Assembly: GCA_012729935.1 (NCBI GenBank)
Contig: JAAYBY010000266.1
Coordinates: 1-12,421, forward strand
Origin: Clostridiaceae bacterium
GTDB lineage: Bacteria; Bacillota; Clostridia; Saccharofermentanales; UBA5734
DNA: 12,421 bases
Reading direction: 5' to 3'
Below are positions 1 through 6,970 of the stretch, piece by piece. The notes beneath the pieces were generated by a model. The model was not told where the DNA came from and made no database searches. It saw only the letters and a list, made by a program, of their open reading frames with translations. Every line of letters begins with the position of its first letter. Within the stretch, counting starts at the first letter, position 1. Both the position numbers and the translations under genes were made by a program.

Positions 1-445
1 CGACTGTCGCGTAGCTTCCTGTATTCCAGATGACAGGAACTGACTGGGCTTTTTCATCTGTCTTAAGATCTGCAATCCAGGCTGGCAGTCGATCGGCGTA
101 AGTATCAGGCGTCACCAGATTGATGTTGTGAACACCCTCGTTCAGCAGTTTAAGAACAGCTGCCTGCAGTTCTTTTGCTGACAACCGGCTGCCCTCACGC
201 CCGTGGCTGATGCTTGCATTCTGGCAGAAACAACATTTCAGCGTGCAGTTTGTGAAGAAGACAGCTCCGGATCCACGACTGCCGCTGATGAACGGCTCCT
301 CCCAATGATGAACCATCAGGCGGGCAACGCGAAAATCAGAAAACCCCTCATCAGCACCGCATAAGCCAGGCTGTTCCTGTGTCCGCAGTGCGCCGCAGGC
401 ACGTGGACACAGGTGGCATACATTCGTATGATCAGACTTTTTCAA
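1..445 (-). CDS. PflX-like radical SAM protein (partial, 3' end outside window)
   Basis: About 148 N-terminal residues are visible; the gene runs off the left edge. The radical SAM motif C-x3-C-x2-C is at Cys67, Cys71 and Cys74, followed by QNASISHGREG. Upstream is a cysteine-rich start (Cys10, Cys13, Cys17, then GLCG with Cys29), and residues 109-115 read HNINLVT. This order (CHLCPRxC, a conserved W-E-E-P stretch, CxxxCxxCQN, ISHG, HNINLVTP) is typical of the PflX family (COG1313), related to pyruvate formate-lyase activating enzymes; the true substrate of the family is unsettled. The reading frame is closed by a TGA at 454-452 and has no ATG or GTG before the first cysteine motif, so the only plausible start is TTG at 445, without a clear Shine-Dalgarno. 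This start lies 14 bases inside the end of the upstream aminopeptidase gene, suggesting coupled translation. The family call is confident; the start is less so. Confidence 0.85.
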   Translation of the reverse strand, partial: MKKSDHTNVCHLCPRACGALRTQEQPGLCGADEGFSDFRVARLMVHHWEEPFISGSRGSGAVFFTNCTLKCCFCQNASISHGREGSRLSAKELQAAVLKLLNEGVHNINLVTPDTYADRLPAWIADLKTDEKAQSVPVIWNTGSYATV

Positions 446-1904
446 AGAAAGTCAGATAAGCCAGATGCGTGTAGTAAACATCAATTTTGCTGGTTATTTC
501 GAATGGGGCATGCATTGAAAGAACCGGTACACCGCAATCTATAACTTCCATACCTAGATTGGCGAGATAAGCCGCCACTGTTCCGCCGCCGCCCATATCA
601 ACTTTTCCCAATTCACCTGTCTGCCACGGGATACTCTCCTGGTCAAACACACGTACAATGCGACTGAAGAATTCGCTGTTAGCATCACTGGTTCCGCTTT
701 TTCCCCGTGCACCTACATATTTAACCAGACAAAGTCCATGTCCCATGAAAGAGCTGTTTTTAGCATCGTACACAGATGCAAATGTCGGATCATATCCAGC
801 ACTCACATCGGCCGATAACATCTGACAACGTAAAAGCATCCGCGCAAAATCAAGCTGACTGCGATCCGTTGAAGCAGTACGAACATATAATTCCTGCAAA
901 GCGTATTCATATGCGCGGGACTGGGCACCCGTGTTTCCCTGACTGCCGATCTCCTCCTTGTCGAACAAGAGACAGGCGATGGTACGTTTCGGCTTTTCAA
1001 CATGCGTCAGAGCCGTTAAAGCAGTGTACGCGCAGACCCGATCATCCTGGGCGTACGCTCCGATCATGCTTTTATCCAGACCGACATCTCTCGCCTGGCC
1101 GGCAGGAACAATCTCAATCTCCGCTGTGACAAGATCGCGTTCCGTCAGCTCATAACGCTCATTCAGAAGCTTGAGCAGCGCCAGCTTGAATCGCCCGGAT
1201 ACTTTGGCATCCGGATAGGGTCGCGAAGCAATCAGCACATTGAGATCTTCACCGGTAATCACTTCGGTTGCCTTTTTGTTCATTTGGTCTTTTCCCAAAT
1301 GAGGCAGCAAATCGGTTATTGTCAGAACCGGATCTTCGGGAGATTCTCCTATGCTGATATTGATTGGCGTTCCATCTTGACGAATGACGGTCCCATGGAT
1401 CGCCAGTGGAACAGCCGGCCACTGATATTTTTTGATACCGCCATAATAGTGAGTCTTCAGGTAAACGAGTTCATTATCCTCATAGACGGGAATCGGCTTT
1501 AAATCAAGACGGGGGGCATCGACATGGGCGCCGATCAGGTTAAACCCTGTGTCGGGCGAATCTGTGCCAACAACAGCAGCAACGAGGCCTTTCGAGCGAA
1601 TTGTCTGATATACTTTACTGCCTGGTTCAAAATGTGACTGCGATTCGAGTGGTACGAAGCCCATATTCTCCAGTGTTTCAATCGTCAGATTGATGAAGTG
1701 CCGTTCTGTCTTCCCCAGATCCATATACGCTTTATAATCATCAGCGTAATCCATTATCGTCTGGATCGTTTCATCTGACGAGTTGTCCCAAAGGTTGGGA
1801 AACGACACTTCCAGCTTTTTTTTAAGTTTCTCAATATCTGGATGTGTCTGCCCTTTTTCTTTATTTTTAACAGTTATCTTTTTGTTTTCTTTATCCTGGA
1901 CCAT
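432..1904 (-). CDS. apeA: M18 family aminopeptidase
   Basis: A 490-residue cytosolic zinc aminopeptidase of the M18 family, which removes N-terminal residues, often acidic ones, from peptides. The metal-binding and catalytic residues are all visible: His127 in GAHVDAPRLDLKP, Asp287/288 in YAQDDR, Glu317-Glu318 in DKEEIGSQGN, Asp366 in SADVSAG and His465 in LSMHAPFE. The segment after His127 (VYEDNELVYLKTHYYGGIKK) also matches bacterial M18 enzymes. The first 30 or so residues are unusually rich in Lys and Glu and precede the conserved domain; no signal peptide or membrane segment is seen. The ATG at 1904 has a strong AGGAGG 8 bases upstream. The gene is first in a minus-strand unit with the PflX-like gene and faces away from the PHP phosphatase gene across a 123-bp promoter region. 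The substrate preference cannot be read from the sequence. Confidence 0.95.
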   Translation of the reverse strand: MVQDKENKKITVKNKEKGQTHPDIEKLKKKLEVSFPNLWDNSSDETIQTIMDYADDYKAYMDLGKTERHFINLTIETLENMGFVPLESQSHFEPGSKVYQTIRSKGLVAAVVGTDSPDTGFNLIGAHVDAPRLDLKPIPVYEDNELVYLKTHYYGGIKKYQWPAVPLAIHGTVIRQDGTPINISIGESPEDPVLTITDLLPHLGKDQMNKKATEVITGEDLNVLIASRPYPDAKVSGRFKLALLKLLNERYELTERDLVTAEIEIVPAGQARDVGLDKSMIGAYAQDDRVCAYTALTALTHVEKPKRTIACLLFDKEEIGSQGNTGAQSRAYEYALQELYVRTASTDRSQLDFARMLLRCQMLSADVSAGYDPTFASVYDAKNSSFMGHGLCLVKYVGARGKSGTSDANSEFFSRIVRVFDQESIPWQTGELGKVDMGGGGTVAAYLANLGMEVIDCGVPVLSMHAPFEITSKIDVYYTHLAYLTFFEKV

Positions 1905-1931
1905 TCTAAAATCCTCCTGTTTTTATGTTGA

Positions 1932-1960
1932 GTCCGCCTCGTCTCGTTGGACGTTCGGAC
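1932..1960. repeat. Imperfect 29-bp inverted repeat in the divergent promoter region
   Basis: The plus-strand pattern is GTCCG, CCT, CGTC, TCGTTG, GACG, TT, CGGAC. The outer 5-bp arms and inner 4-bp arms pair perfectly, separated by a small internal loop. In the aminopeptidase transcript it would form a stem-loop close to the 5' end of the leader. As DNA it overlaps the -35 of the plus-strand promoter and could be an operator. No T-run follows, so it is not a terminator. Confidence 0.4.
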
Positions 1961-1977
1961 GCATTCTGTATTATAAT
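1947..1977 (+). promoter_or_regulatory. Candidate promoter for the PHP phosphatase gene
   Basis: On the plus strand a perfect TATAAT lies at 1972-1977. The best -35 is TTGGAC at 1947-1952, with a long 19-base spacer and only 3 of 6 matches, so this direction looks weaker than the minus-strand promoter. Both directions use the near-palindrome ATTATAAT at 1970-1977, so only one polymerase could occupy the site at a time. Confidence 0.4.
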
Positions 1978-1999
1978 CTATTTCTGGATGAATAGACAA
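1970..1999 (-). promoter_or_regulatory. Candidate promoter for the M18 aminopeptidase
   Basis: On the minus strand a perfect TATAAT (1975-1970) is preceded by TTGTCT (1999-1994) with an 18-base spacer. This resembles a sigma-A promoter with 4 of 6 matches in the -35 box. Transcription would start near 1963, giving a leader of about 60 bases before the ATG at 1904. The -10 box overlaps the one proposed for the opposite direction. Confidence 0.55.
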
Positions 2000-2027
2000 A
2001 TCTTCATCAGCCAGACCGGGAGTTAAT

Positions 2028-2855
2028 ATGCTGATTGATCATCATACACATACCTCGCCTTTCTCTTTTGACGGGCGGCAATCACCTGAAGAGCTGCTCA
2101 AGGCAGCGATGCATCGTCACCTCGACGGTGTCTGTGTGACGGATCATTACGAAAAAGATATCCGTTACATTGAAGGTGTGGAAGCGATTTTCGACATGGA
2201 TGCATACGCTGCATGCCTGAAGCAGTTGAAGAGACTGGGCGAATCAATGGGACTAATGGTCCTTTACGGCATTGAACTCGGCTATCTGCCACACTTAAGC
2301 GAGATTTTTCGTCAGCGCGTTCTGCGTTATCCTTTCGATGTTGTGATTTCTTCAGTTCACATCCTGGATGCAGAAGATCCTTATGTCGATGATTTTATAT
2401 ATCGTTACGGAAAACAAATGCTTTACTGCCGCTATTTTGAACAGTTAACTGAAATGACCCGAAACGGGCCCGACTTCGACATTCTCGGCCATTTTGATTA
2501 TATCTGCCGATATGCACCCTGGCAGGACAGAAAAGTGCTCTGGTCTGAACATGCGAACCAACTGGACGAACTGATTAAATCGATTATCGATACAGGAAGA
2601 ACACTGGAAATCAACACAGCGACTGTTGCAAAACTGCGTCAGAATGGCTATTCAGTCAAAAATTCATGGCCGGATGAAGCGATTATGCGCCGTTACCTTG
2701 AAGCTGGCGGAACACAAATCTGTTTATGCAGCGATGCACACGAAGCACCCTTCGTTGGCCGCTATTTTGCAGAAGGGATTGAATGGCTTAAAAGCCTTGG
2801 TTTCAAGTATCTGACCCACTATGTAGGACGTCAGCCTGTCATGACACCATTATAA
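2028..2855 (+). CDS. hisJ: PHP-domain phosphatase, histidinol-phosphatase (HisJ/HisK) family
   Basis: A 275-residue cytosolic metal-dependent phosphatase of the PHP superfamily. By family it would hydrolyse L-histidinol phosphate to L-histidinol, the penultimate step of histidine synthesis. The metal ligands of the PHP fold are present in order: His6 and His8 in DHHTHT, Asp15, His40 in VTDH, Glu83 in GIELGY, His111 in VHILD, His155 in GHFDY, and Asp236/His238 in CSDAHE. The length fits the family (about 260-280). The ATG follows GGGAG with a short 5-base spacer. It is the only plus-strand gene here, divergent from the aminopeptidase and overlapping the end of the convergent mnmA by 25 bp. No other histidine gene is nearby, so the substrate is inferred from the family alone; another small phosphate ester is possible. 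Confidence 0.88.
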   Translation: MLIDHHTHTSPFSFDGRQSPEELLKAAMHRHLDGVCVTDHYEKDIRYIEGVEAIFDMDAYAACLKQLKRLGESMGLMVLYGIELGYLPHLSEIFRQRVLRYPFDVVISSVHILDAEDPYVDDFIYRYGKQMLYCRYFEQLTEMTRNGPDFDILGHFDYICRYAPWQDRKVLWSEHANQLDELIKSIIDTGRTLEINTATVAKLRQNGYSVKNSWPDEAIMRRYLEAGGTQICLCSDAHEAPFVGRYFAEGIEWLKSLGFKYLTHYVGRQPVMTPL

Positions 2856-3970
2856 TCAATAAGGCCGCCGGCTAAGATGGTTTGCTCTCGATAGAAGACG
2901 CAGGATTGCCCCGGAGTCGGAGCTGATACAGGTTCATCAAAATGAACAATTATCTCGTTCTTATCCTGATTCGGATAAACACGACACGGTGCAGGTTTGG
3001 CTGAACTGCGTATACGGCCGCTCATTGCCTCCCCCTCATTGAATGAATCCACACCCGAAAAAACGATGTCCGTGACCCTGATTTTACTTTGCATGACCCG
3101 TTCATAGGGGCCAACGGTCAACTGACGATTGTCCAGGTTCCGATCAACCACAAACAGTCGATCAGTCGTCTTGACGTTGAACCCTTTTCGTTGACCAAAT
3201 GTATAGTATGCAAGCCCGGTATGAGTCCCAATTTGTTCACCGTCGCAATTTACAATCGGTCCCGGTTCCAACAATCGATCCGCATTCGCTAATGACCGGC
3301 GAATTGCCTCTTCACGAATCATCTGAACATAATTTTTGTCCGGTAAAAAGCAAATATCCTGACTATCCTGCTTGAGCGCCAGCTGGTCGCCTTTTTGATC
3401 GACCAGATTGTGCCGGGCAGCGATTCTCCGCACCTCTTCTTTTGCATAGCCGCCAAGCGGGAACATAATATGTTGAAGTTGATCCTGATTCAGACGATAT
3501 AAAAAATAAGTTTGGTCCTTATATCCGTCCGTCACTTTTTTTAACGCAAACCGCCCCGTCTGCTCAATCCGTTCAATGGCTGCATAATGTCCGGTTGCGA
3601 TCCAGTCAAACTGATTACGTCTGGCTGTTTCCAGAAGAACATCGAACTTTAAAGACGGGTTGCAGATAACACAGGGATTTGGCGTATAGCCGGCTAACCA
3701 GGCATCAACAAAAGGATCGATGACAGTCTGCTGGAACAAGGCGCGAACATCAATCGGAAAAAAATCGATTGACAGTTGGCGGCACAGCTTTTCAGCATCG
3801 TATCTTGCAGCATCGGCATTGTCATGGGTCATCAGAAAGGCTCCAGACACATGATATCCGGCTGTTTTTAGCAGGAGACAAGTAACGGCACTATCAACAC
3901 CGCCACTGACACCAACGAGTACGCGTTGTGTACGGACTGCGTCATGTGGACGTCTGTCAGTGAGCGTCAT
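2831..3970 (-). CDS. mnmA: tRNA-specific 2-thiouridylase MnmA
   Basis: MnmA adenylates U34 of tRNA-Glu, -Gln and -Lys and replaces the oxygen with sulfur, giving 2-thiouridine. With the chosen start the protein has 379 residues, slightly longer than the usual 355-370. Visible are the ATP-binding PP-loop SGGVDS (22-27), PNPCVICN with Cys100 and Cys103, ATGHYA (125-130), KDQTYFL (151-157), the second catalytic cysteine Cys207 in QDSQDICF, and YTFGQRKG (256-263). The C-x2-C form of the first motif matches the Thermus/Clostridia type rather than the PNPDxxCN form of E. coli. The frame stays open to a TTG at 3994, but that has no ribosome site. The ATG at 3970, which overlaps the end of iscU by 14 bases, is preferred and fits translational coupling. 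It is the last gene of the iscS-iscU-mnmA string, so the sulfur donor is probably the desulfurase two genes upstream. Confidence 0.94.
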   Translation of the reverse strand: MTLTDRRPHDAVRTQRVLVGVSGGVDSAVTCLLLKTAGYHVSGAFLMTHDNADAARYDAEKLCRQLSIDFFPIDVRALFQQTVIDPFVDAWLAGYTPNPCVICNPSLKFDVLLETARRNQFDWIATGHYAAIERIEQTGRFALKKVTDGYKDQTYFLYRLNQDQLQHIMFPLGGYAKEEVRRIAARHNLVDQKGDQLALKQDSQDICFLPDKNYVQMIREEAIRRSLANADRLLEPGPIVNCDGEQIGTHTGLAYYTFGQRKGFNVKTTDRLFVVDRNLDNRQLTVGPYERVMQSKIRVTDIVFSGVDSFNEGEAMSGRIRSSAKPAPCRVYPNQDKNEIIVHFDEPVSAPTPGQSCVFYREQTILAGGLIDYNGVMTG

Positions 3971-4391
3971 GAGCGTCTTCGTCAAGCTTGTCAAACAGAT
4001 GTTTGTTTTCGTCAGTAATTAAATCATGCTCTTTATAATAAGCGAGCAGTGCAGATTTAACAGCTTGTTCAGCGAGCAATGAACAATGCATTTTAATCGG
4101 AGGCAGGCCGCCCAAGGCCTCCGCTACCGCTTTATTTGTCAGCCGGAGTGCTTCATCCAGCTTCTTTCCCTTAATCATTTCAGTCGCCATGCTGCTTGTT
4201 GCGATTGCAGAACCACAGCCAAATGTCTTGAATTTTGCATCAACAATAACGCCATCTTCGATTTTCAGCGTTACTTTCATGATATCTCCGCATTTTGCAT
4301 TACCGACTGTTCCGGAAGCATCAGCGTTCTCGATTTCGCCGACATTTCTTGGATTCATGAAATGATCCATTACCTGATCACTATATTGCAT
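3957..4391 (-). CDS. iscU: Iron-sulfur cluster scaffold protein IscU/NifU N-terminal type
   Basis: A 144-residue scaffold on which iron-sulfur clusters are assembled from desulfurase-delivered sulfur before transfer to apoproteins. The three cluster cysteines are present: Cys34 in NAKCGD, Cys59 in FGCGSAIA and Cys103 in KMHCSLLAEQA. Asp36, which makes clusters labile enough for transfer, is also there. The N-terminus YSDQVMDHFMNPRNVG is typical of IscU/NifU-N. The C-terminus beyond about residue 122 is a short acidic, His-rich tail (ends DEDAHDAH). There is no C-terminal Nfu domain, so it is the short IscU form. The ATG follows a purine-rich AAGGGAAGAAG. It begins 15 bases after the end of iscS and overlaps mnmA, so iscS, iscU and mnmA are almost certainly co-transcribed. 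Confidence 0.96.
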   Translation of the reverse strand: MQYSDQVMDHFMNPRNVGEIENADASGTVGNAKCGDIMKVTLKIEDGVIVDAKFKTFGCGSAIATSSMATEMIKGKKLDEALRLTNKAVAEALGGLPPIKMHCSLLAEQAVKSALLAYYKEHDLITDENKHLFDKLDEDAHDAH

Positions 4392-4406
4392 ATGCTTCTT
4401 CCCTTT

Positions 4407-5609
4407 CTATACGTGTTGATTCAGATCTGTCTGCTGACGGTCCGCAGGATATAATGGTGACAACTCTCTCAGCCGCGCAACGATTTTCGACAAATCTCCG
4501 ACCATGCGGCTGAGATCTTCTGCTTCTGTCTCACGACCGAGTGTCACCCGCAGTGATCCGTGCGCAATTTCATGCGGCAGACCGATTCCGAGCAGGACAT
4601 GAGAAGGATCCAGAGAGCCTGACGTACACGCAGAGCCACTTGAACATTCATATCCAAAGTGGTCAAGCATCAGCAAAATGGACTCTCCCTCTATGTATTT
4701 GAATGAAAAATTAACATTGTTGGGCAGCCGCTGGACAGGATGTCCATTCAACCGGGTATCCGGTATGGCTGCCATCACTGATTTGATAAAATCATTCCGC
4801 ATCATTGTTAATCGCTGGGAAGTCACCGGCATTTCTGAGACTGCCAGTTTAAATGCGTGGGCAAAACCGACAATTCCGGCAACATTCTCGGTACCGCCGC
4901 GTCGGTTGTTTTCCTGGGCACCTCCGTCCAGAAGATTCGGTAGTCTGACGCCTTTTCGGACGTAAAGGGCTCCGACTCCTTTGGGTCCATACAGTTTGTG
5001 TGCTGAAAATGAAATCATATCAGCACCCAATGTCCTGACATCAATCGGTACAGAACCAGCCGCCTGAACAGCGTCCGTATGAAACAGGATTTTTTGTTCA
5101 CGGCAGATTGAGCCGATTGTTTCAACAGGTTCGATGGTACCAATCTCGTTATTGGCCATCATAATCGAAACTAAAATCGTATCCGGACGAATGGCTTGTC
5201 TCACGGCTTCCGGGTCTACCAGGCCGTTTGTGTCGACAGGCAGCCAGGTGACATCAAACCCCTGCTTTTCAAGCGTCTGGCAGGTGTGAAGAACGGCATG
5301 ATGCTCAATCTGCGAGGTGATTATATGGCGGCCCTTTTTCTTGAGCGCTTCTGCGGTTCCCTTTATGGCCCAGTTGTCAGATTCCGTACCACAGGATGTG
5401 AAAAATATCTCTCTGGGATCAGCATGAATGCAGTCAGCGACTGTCTGTCTGGCCTGTGTTAACAAGCGCTGTGCTTCCTGGCCGGTCTGATAAAAAGATG
5501 ATGGATTTCCGAACTGCTCACTGAACAGCGGCAGCATAACATCCAGCACCTCTTTTCTGACGGGTGTTGTCGCAGCATGATCCAGATAAACCCGTTTGGG
5601 TTTTTGCAT
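4407..5609 (-). CDS. iscS: Cysteine desulfurase, IscS/NifS type
   Basis: A 400-residue PLP enzyme that converts cysteine to alanine and carries the sulfur as a persulfide. It starts with the diagnostic YLDHAATTP. It has His103/His104 in EHHAV, Asp179 in HTDAVQA, the PLP lysine Lys205 in SAHKLYGPKG, RRGGTENV (236-243), and the mobile-loop cysteine Cys328 in SSGSACTSG, followed by DPSHVL. The loop form marks it as a NifS/IscS group I enzyme, unlike the SufS type. The ATG has AGGAGA 7-8 bases upstream. It is the first gene of the iscS-iscU-mnmA string and should feed both the scaffold and the tRNA thiolase. It is distinct from the second desulfurase near the right edge, whose loop reads STGSACGAKKK. 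No IscR-type regulator gene is seen beside it. Confidence 0.95.
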   Translation of the reverse strand: MQKPKRVYLDHAATTPVRKEVLDVMLPLFSEQFGNPSSFYQTGQEAQRLLTQARQTVADCIHADPREIFFTSCGTESDNWAIKGTAEALKKKGRHIITSQIEHHAVLHTCQTLEKQGFDVTWLPVDTNGLVDPEAVRQAIRPDTILVSIMMANNEIGTIEPVETIGSICREQKILFHTDAVQAAGSVPIDVRTLGADMISFSAHKLYGPKGVGALYVRKGVRLPNLLDGGAQENNRRGGTENVAGIVGFAHAFKLAVSEMPVTSQRLTMMRNDFIKSVMAAIPDTRLNGHPVQRLPNNVNFSFKYIEGESILLMLDHFGYECSSGSACTSGSLDPSHVLLGIGLPHEIAHGSLRVTLGRETEAEDLSRMVGDLSKIVARLRELSPLYPADRQQTDLNQHV

Positions 5610-5651
5610 GTTGTCATCTCCTAACTAATCGACTTCTTACTTAATGCTAAA

Positions 5652-5685
5652 CTGATTTACATCAGGAGGTTGTAACTCAGGTTAC
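5652..5685. promoter_or_regulatory. Two adjacent 5-4-5 inverted repeats upstream of iscS
   Basis: In the 98-bp gap before iscS, the plus strand carries CTGAT-TTAC-ATCAG (5652-5665) and GTAAC-TCAG-GTTAC (5672-5685). Both have perfect 5-bp arms, and their centres are 20 bp apart, about two helical turns. The two elements also contain related cores (CCTGA and GTAA/TTAC). They lie 43-76 bp before the iscS start, where an operator could sit. They do not match the E. coli IscR consensus. I see no convincing -35/-10 pair in this gap, so a promoter here is unproven. No T-run follows, so this is not a terminator for larA. Confidence 0.4.
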
Positions 5686-5707
5686 TGTGCCGTTTCAGCC
5701 TCTTTAT

Positions 5708-6970
5708 TCACGATCCTGAACAACTTGGCAAGGTGGAACCGGCATGTGCCATGATCAACACATTTGTTTGCGGCCCCAATTGCATCAGTGCGTCGGAAAC
5801 AGCAAGCTGCAGATCGTTATAGGGTTGCATAAAGGCCTGTCTGGCATCGTGATCGGATAATTCAGATACCAGATAAATGGTGACACGATTTGCGACGGTG
5901 GCAATCGCAGCTGCCTTGTGTCCGCCCAAACGAAAATCCGAACGGACGCGGTCGATCAGATCCTGAGGTTTATCCGCCTCCATCAGCCATTCTTCAAACG
6001 TATCTTCTCCGTATCCTTCGGTGCAGGCAGCGGTCAGGATGATAATCCCGCCGTCGCGTACTGCCTGGCTGGCATTGTCCAGGGCTTTTTGTGCCTGATA
6101 AAGGTTGATATCTTTTGGGTAGCCGCCAGGTGATGCAATCACAAGGTCAGCCCGCTTCCCGATCGGAATCTTGTACAGACTGTCCAGGAAGGCACAACCT
6201 GCCCGATGAGCCTGACGATGGTCGCCTGCCACCGCCTTGACAATTTTCTTTTGCTCATCCAGAACAACATTGACGATAAAATCACAGCCGCACATATCAG
6301 CCGCCTCTTCCATGTCAAGTCGAAGCAGATTGTCGTCAATCGCACCTGCACGGGCGTACGATTCAACCATCCGACTGTGATTCGCCTGGATTGCCTCGCG
6401 GTCGGAAACGCCCGGCATCAAGGCTTTCCCTCCCCCGCTGTACCCGGCAAAGTAATGATATTCGATATTACCGACGCAGATTCTGCGATCGGCCTGGGCA
6501 ACAACGGATGTAATATTTACAGGGGTGCCGAGTTTTGTTGTTCCCAGAAAAACAGTGTCTTCCGGATCGCTGTCGACCGTATGGACTTTCGCATACAAAT
6601 CATGACCGACCAGCTGACGCTGCTCATCCTGCGTGTGACGGCGATGGCTGCCCAGAGCAAAAACGATTGTTATGTCATCAAGATGAATACCAGCTTGTGT
6701 CAGTTCATCAATGAGCGGCGGTAGAACAACAGAGGATGGACAGGGTCGTGTTATATCGCTGGTGATGATACAAACTTTTTCGCCTGGCCGGACGAGCTGA
6801 TTAAGGACCGGGGAACCGATCGGGTTTTTGATCGCTTCCCGGACTGCCTCTGATTCATCGACATCAAGATCGATCTCAGCAGCAGTCAGTGACAATACGT
6901 CGAATTCTGAATCAATCTCAAAAGAGCGTGTTTCTCGTCCATAGTCTACAGACCAGGATTTGCGAGTCAT
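5708..6970 (-). CDS. LarA-family nickel-pincer enzyme (lactate racemase homologue)
   Basis: A 420-residue protein of the lactate racemase LarA family, whose members racemise or epimerise 2-hydroxyacids through hydride transfer on a nickel-pincer nucleotide cofactor. Conserved features are DITRPCP (72-78), His109 in GSHR, His172 in EYHYF, the cofactor-attaching lysine Lys182 in GYSGGGKALMPG, His198 in ANH, and Gln292/Lys295 in NLYQAQKALDN. The C-terminus reads AHAGSTLP, as in the family. The length is normal (about 420-430). All key residues known from Lactiplantibacillus LarA appear retained, so it is probably active, but the substrate may not be lactate because the family is diverse. The cofactor genes larB, larC and larE are not in the window. 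The ATG overlaps the rarA stop (ATGA) and has its own AGGAGG 8 bases upstream, so it is co-transcribed and probably coupled with rarA. Confidence 0.9.
   Translation of the reverse strand: MTRKSWSVDYGRETRSFEIDSEFDVLSLTAAEIDLDVDESEAVREAIKNPIGSPVLNQLVRPGEKVCIITSDITRPCPSSVVLPPLIDELTQAGIHLDDITIVFALGSHRRHTQDEQRQLVGHDLYAKVHTVDSDPEDTVFLGTTKLGTPVNITSVVAQADRRICVGNIEYHYFAGYSGGGKALMPGVSDREAIQANHSRMVESYARAGAIDDNLLRLDMEEAADMCGCDFIVNVVLDEQKKIVKAVAGDHRQAHRAGCAFLDSLYKIPIGKRADLVIASPGGYPKDINLYQAQKALDNASQAVRDGGIIILTAACTEGYGEDTFEEWLMEADKPQDLIDRVRSDFRLGGHKAAAIATVANRVTIYLVSELSDHDARQAFMQPYNDLQLAVSDALMQLGPQTNVLIMAHAGSTLPSCSGS

Noticed and set aside
776..1129. Plus-strand open frame of 117 codons
   Set aside because: It is antisense to the metal-binding core of the aminopeptidase, with no protein-like features.
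2856..2875. Terminator hairpin after the PHP phosphatase (GGCCGCCGGC)
   Set aside because: The GC-rich run pairs poorly with itself and is not followed by a T-run; it is simply mnmA coding sequence.
3971..3994. TTG start at 3994 for mnmA
   Set aside because: No ribosome-site sequence precedes it, and the eight extra residues do not belong to the conserved domain; the ATG at 3970 overlaps the iscU end by a typical 14 bases.
6206..6724. Plus-strand open frame of 172 codons
   Set aside because: It is antisense to the well-supported LarA-like gene, has no recognisable motif and no ribosome site that I can see.
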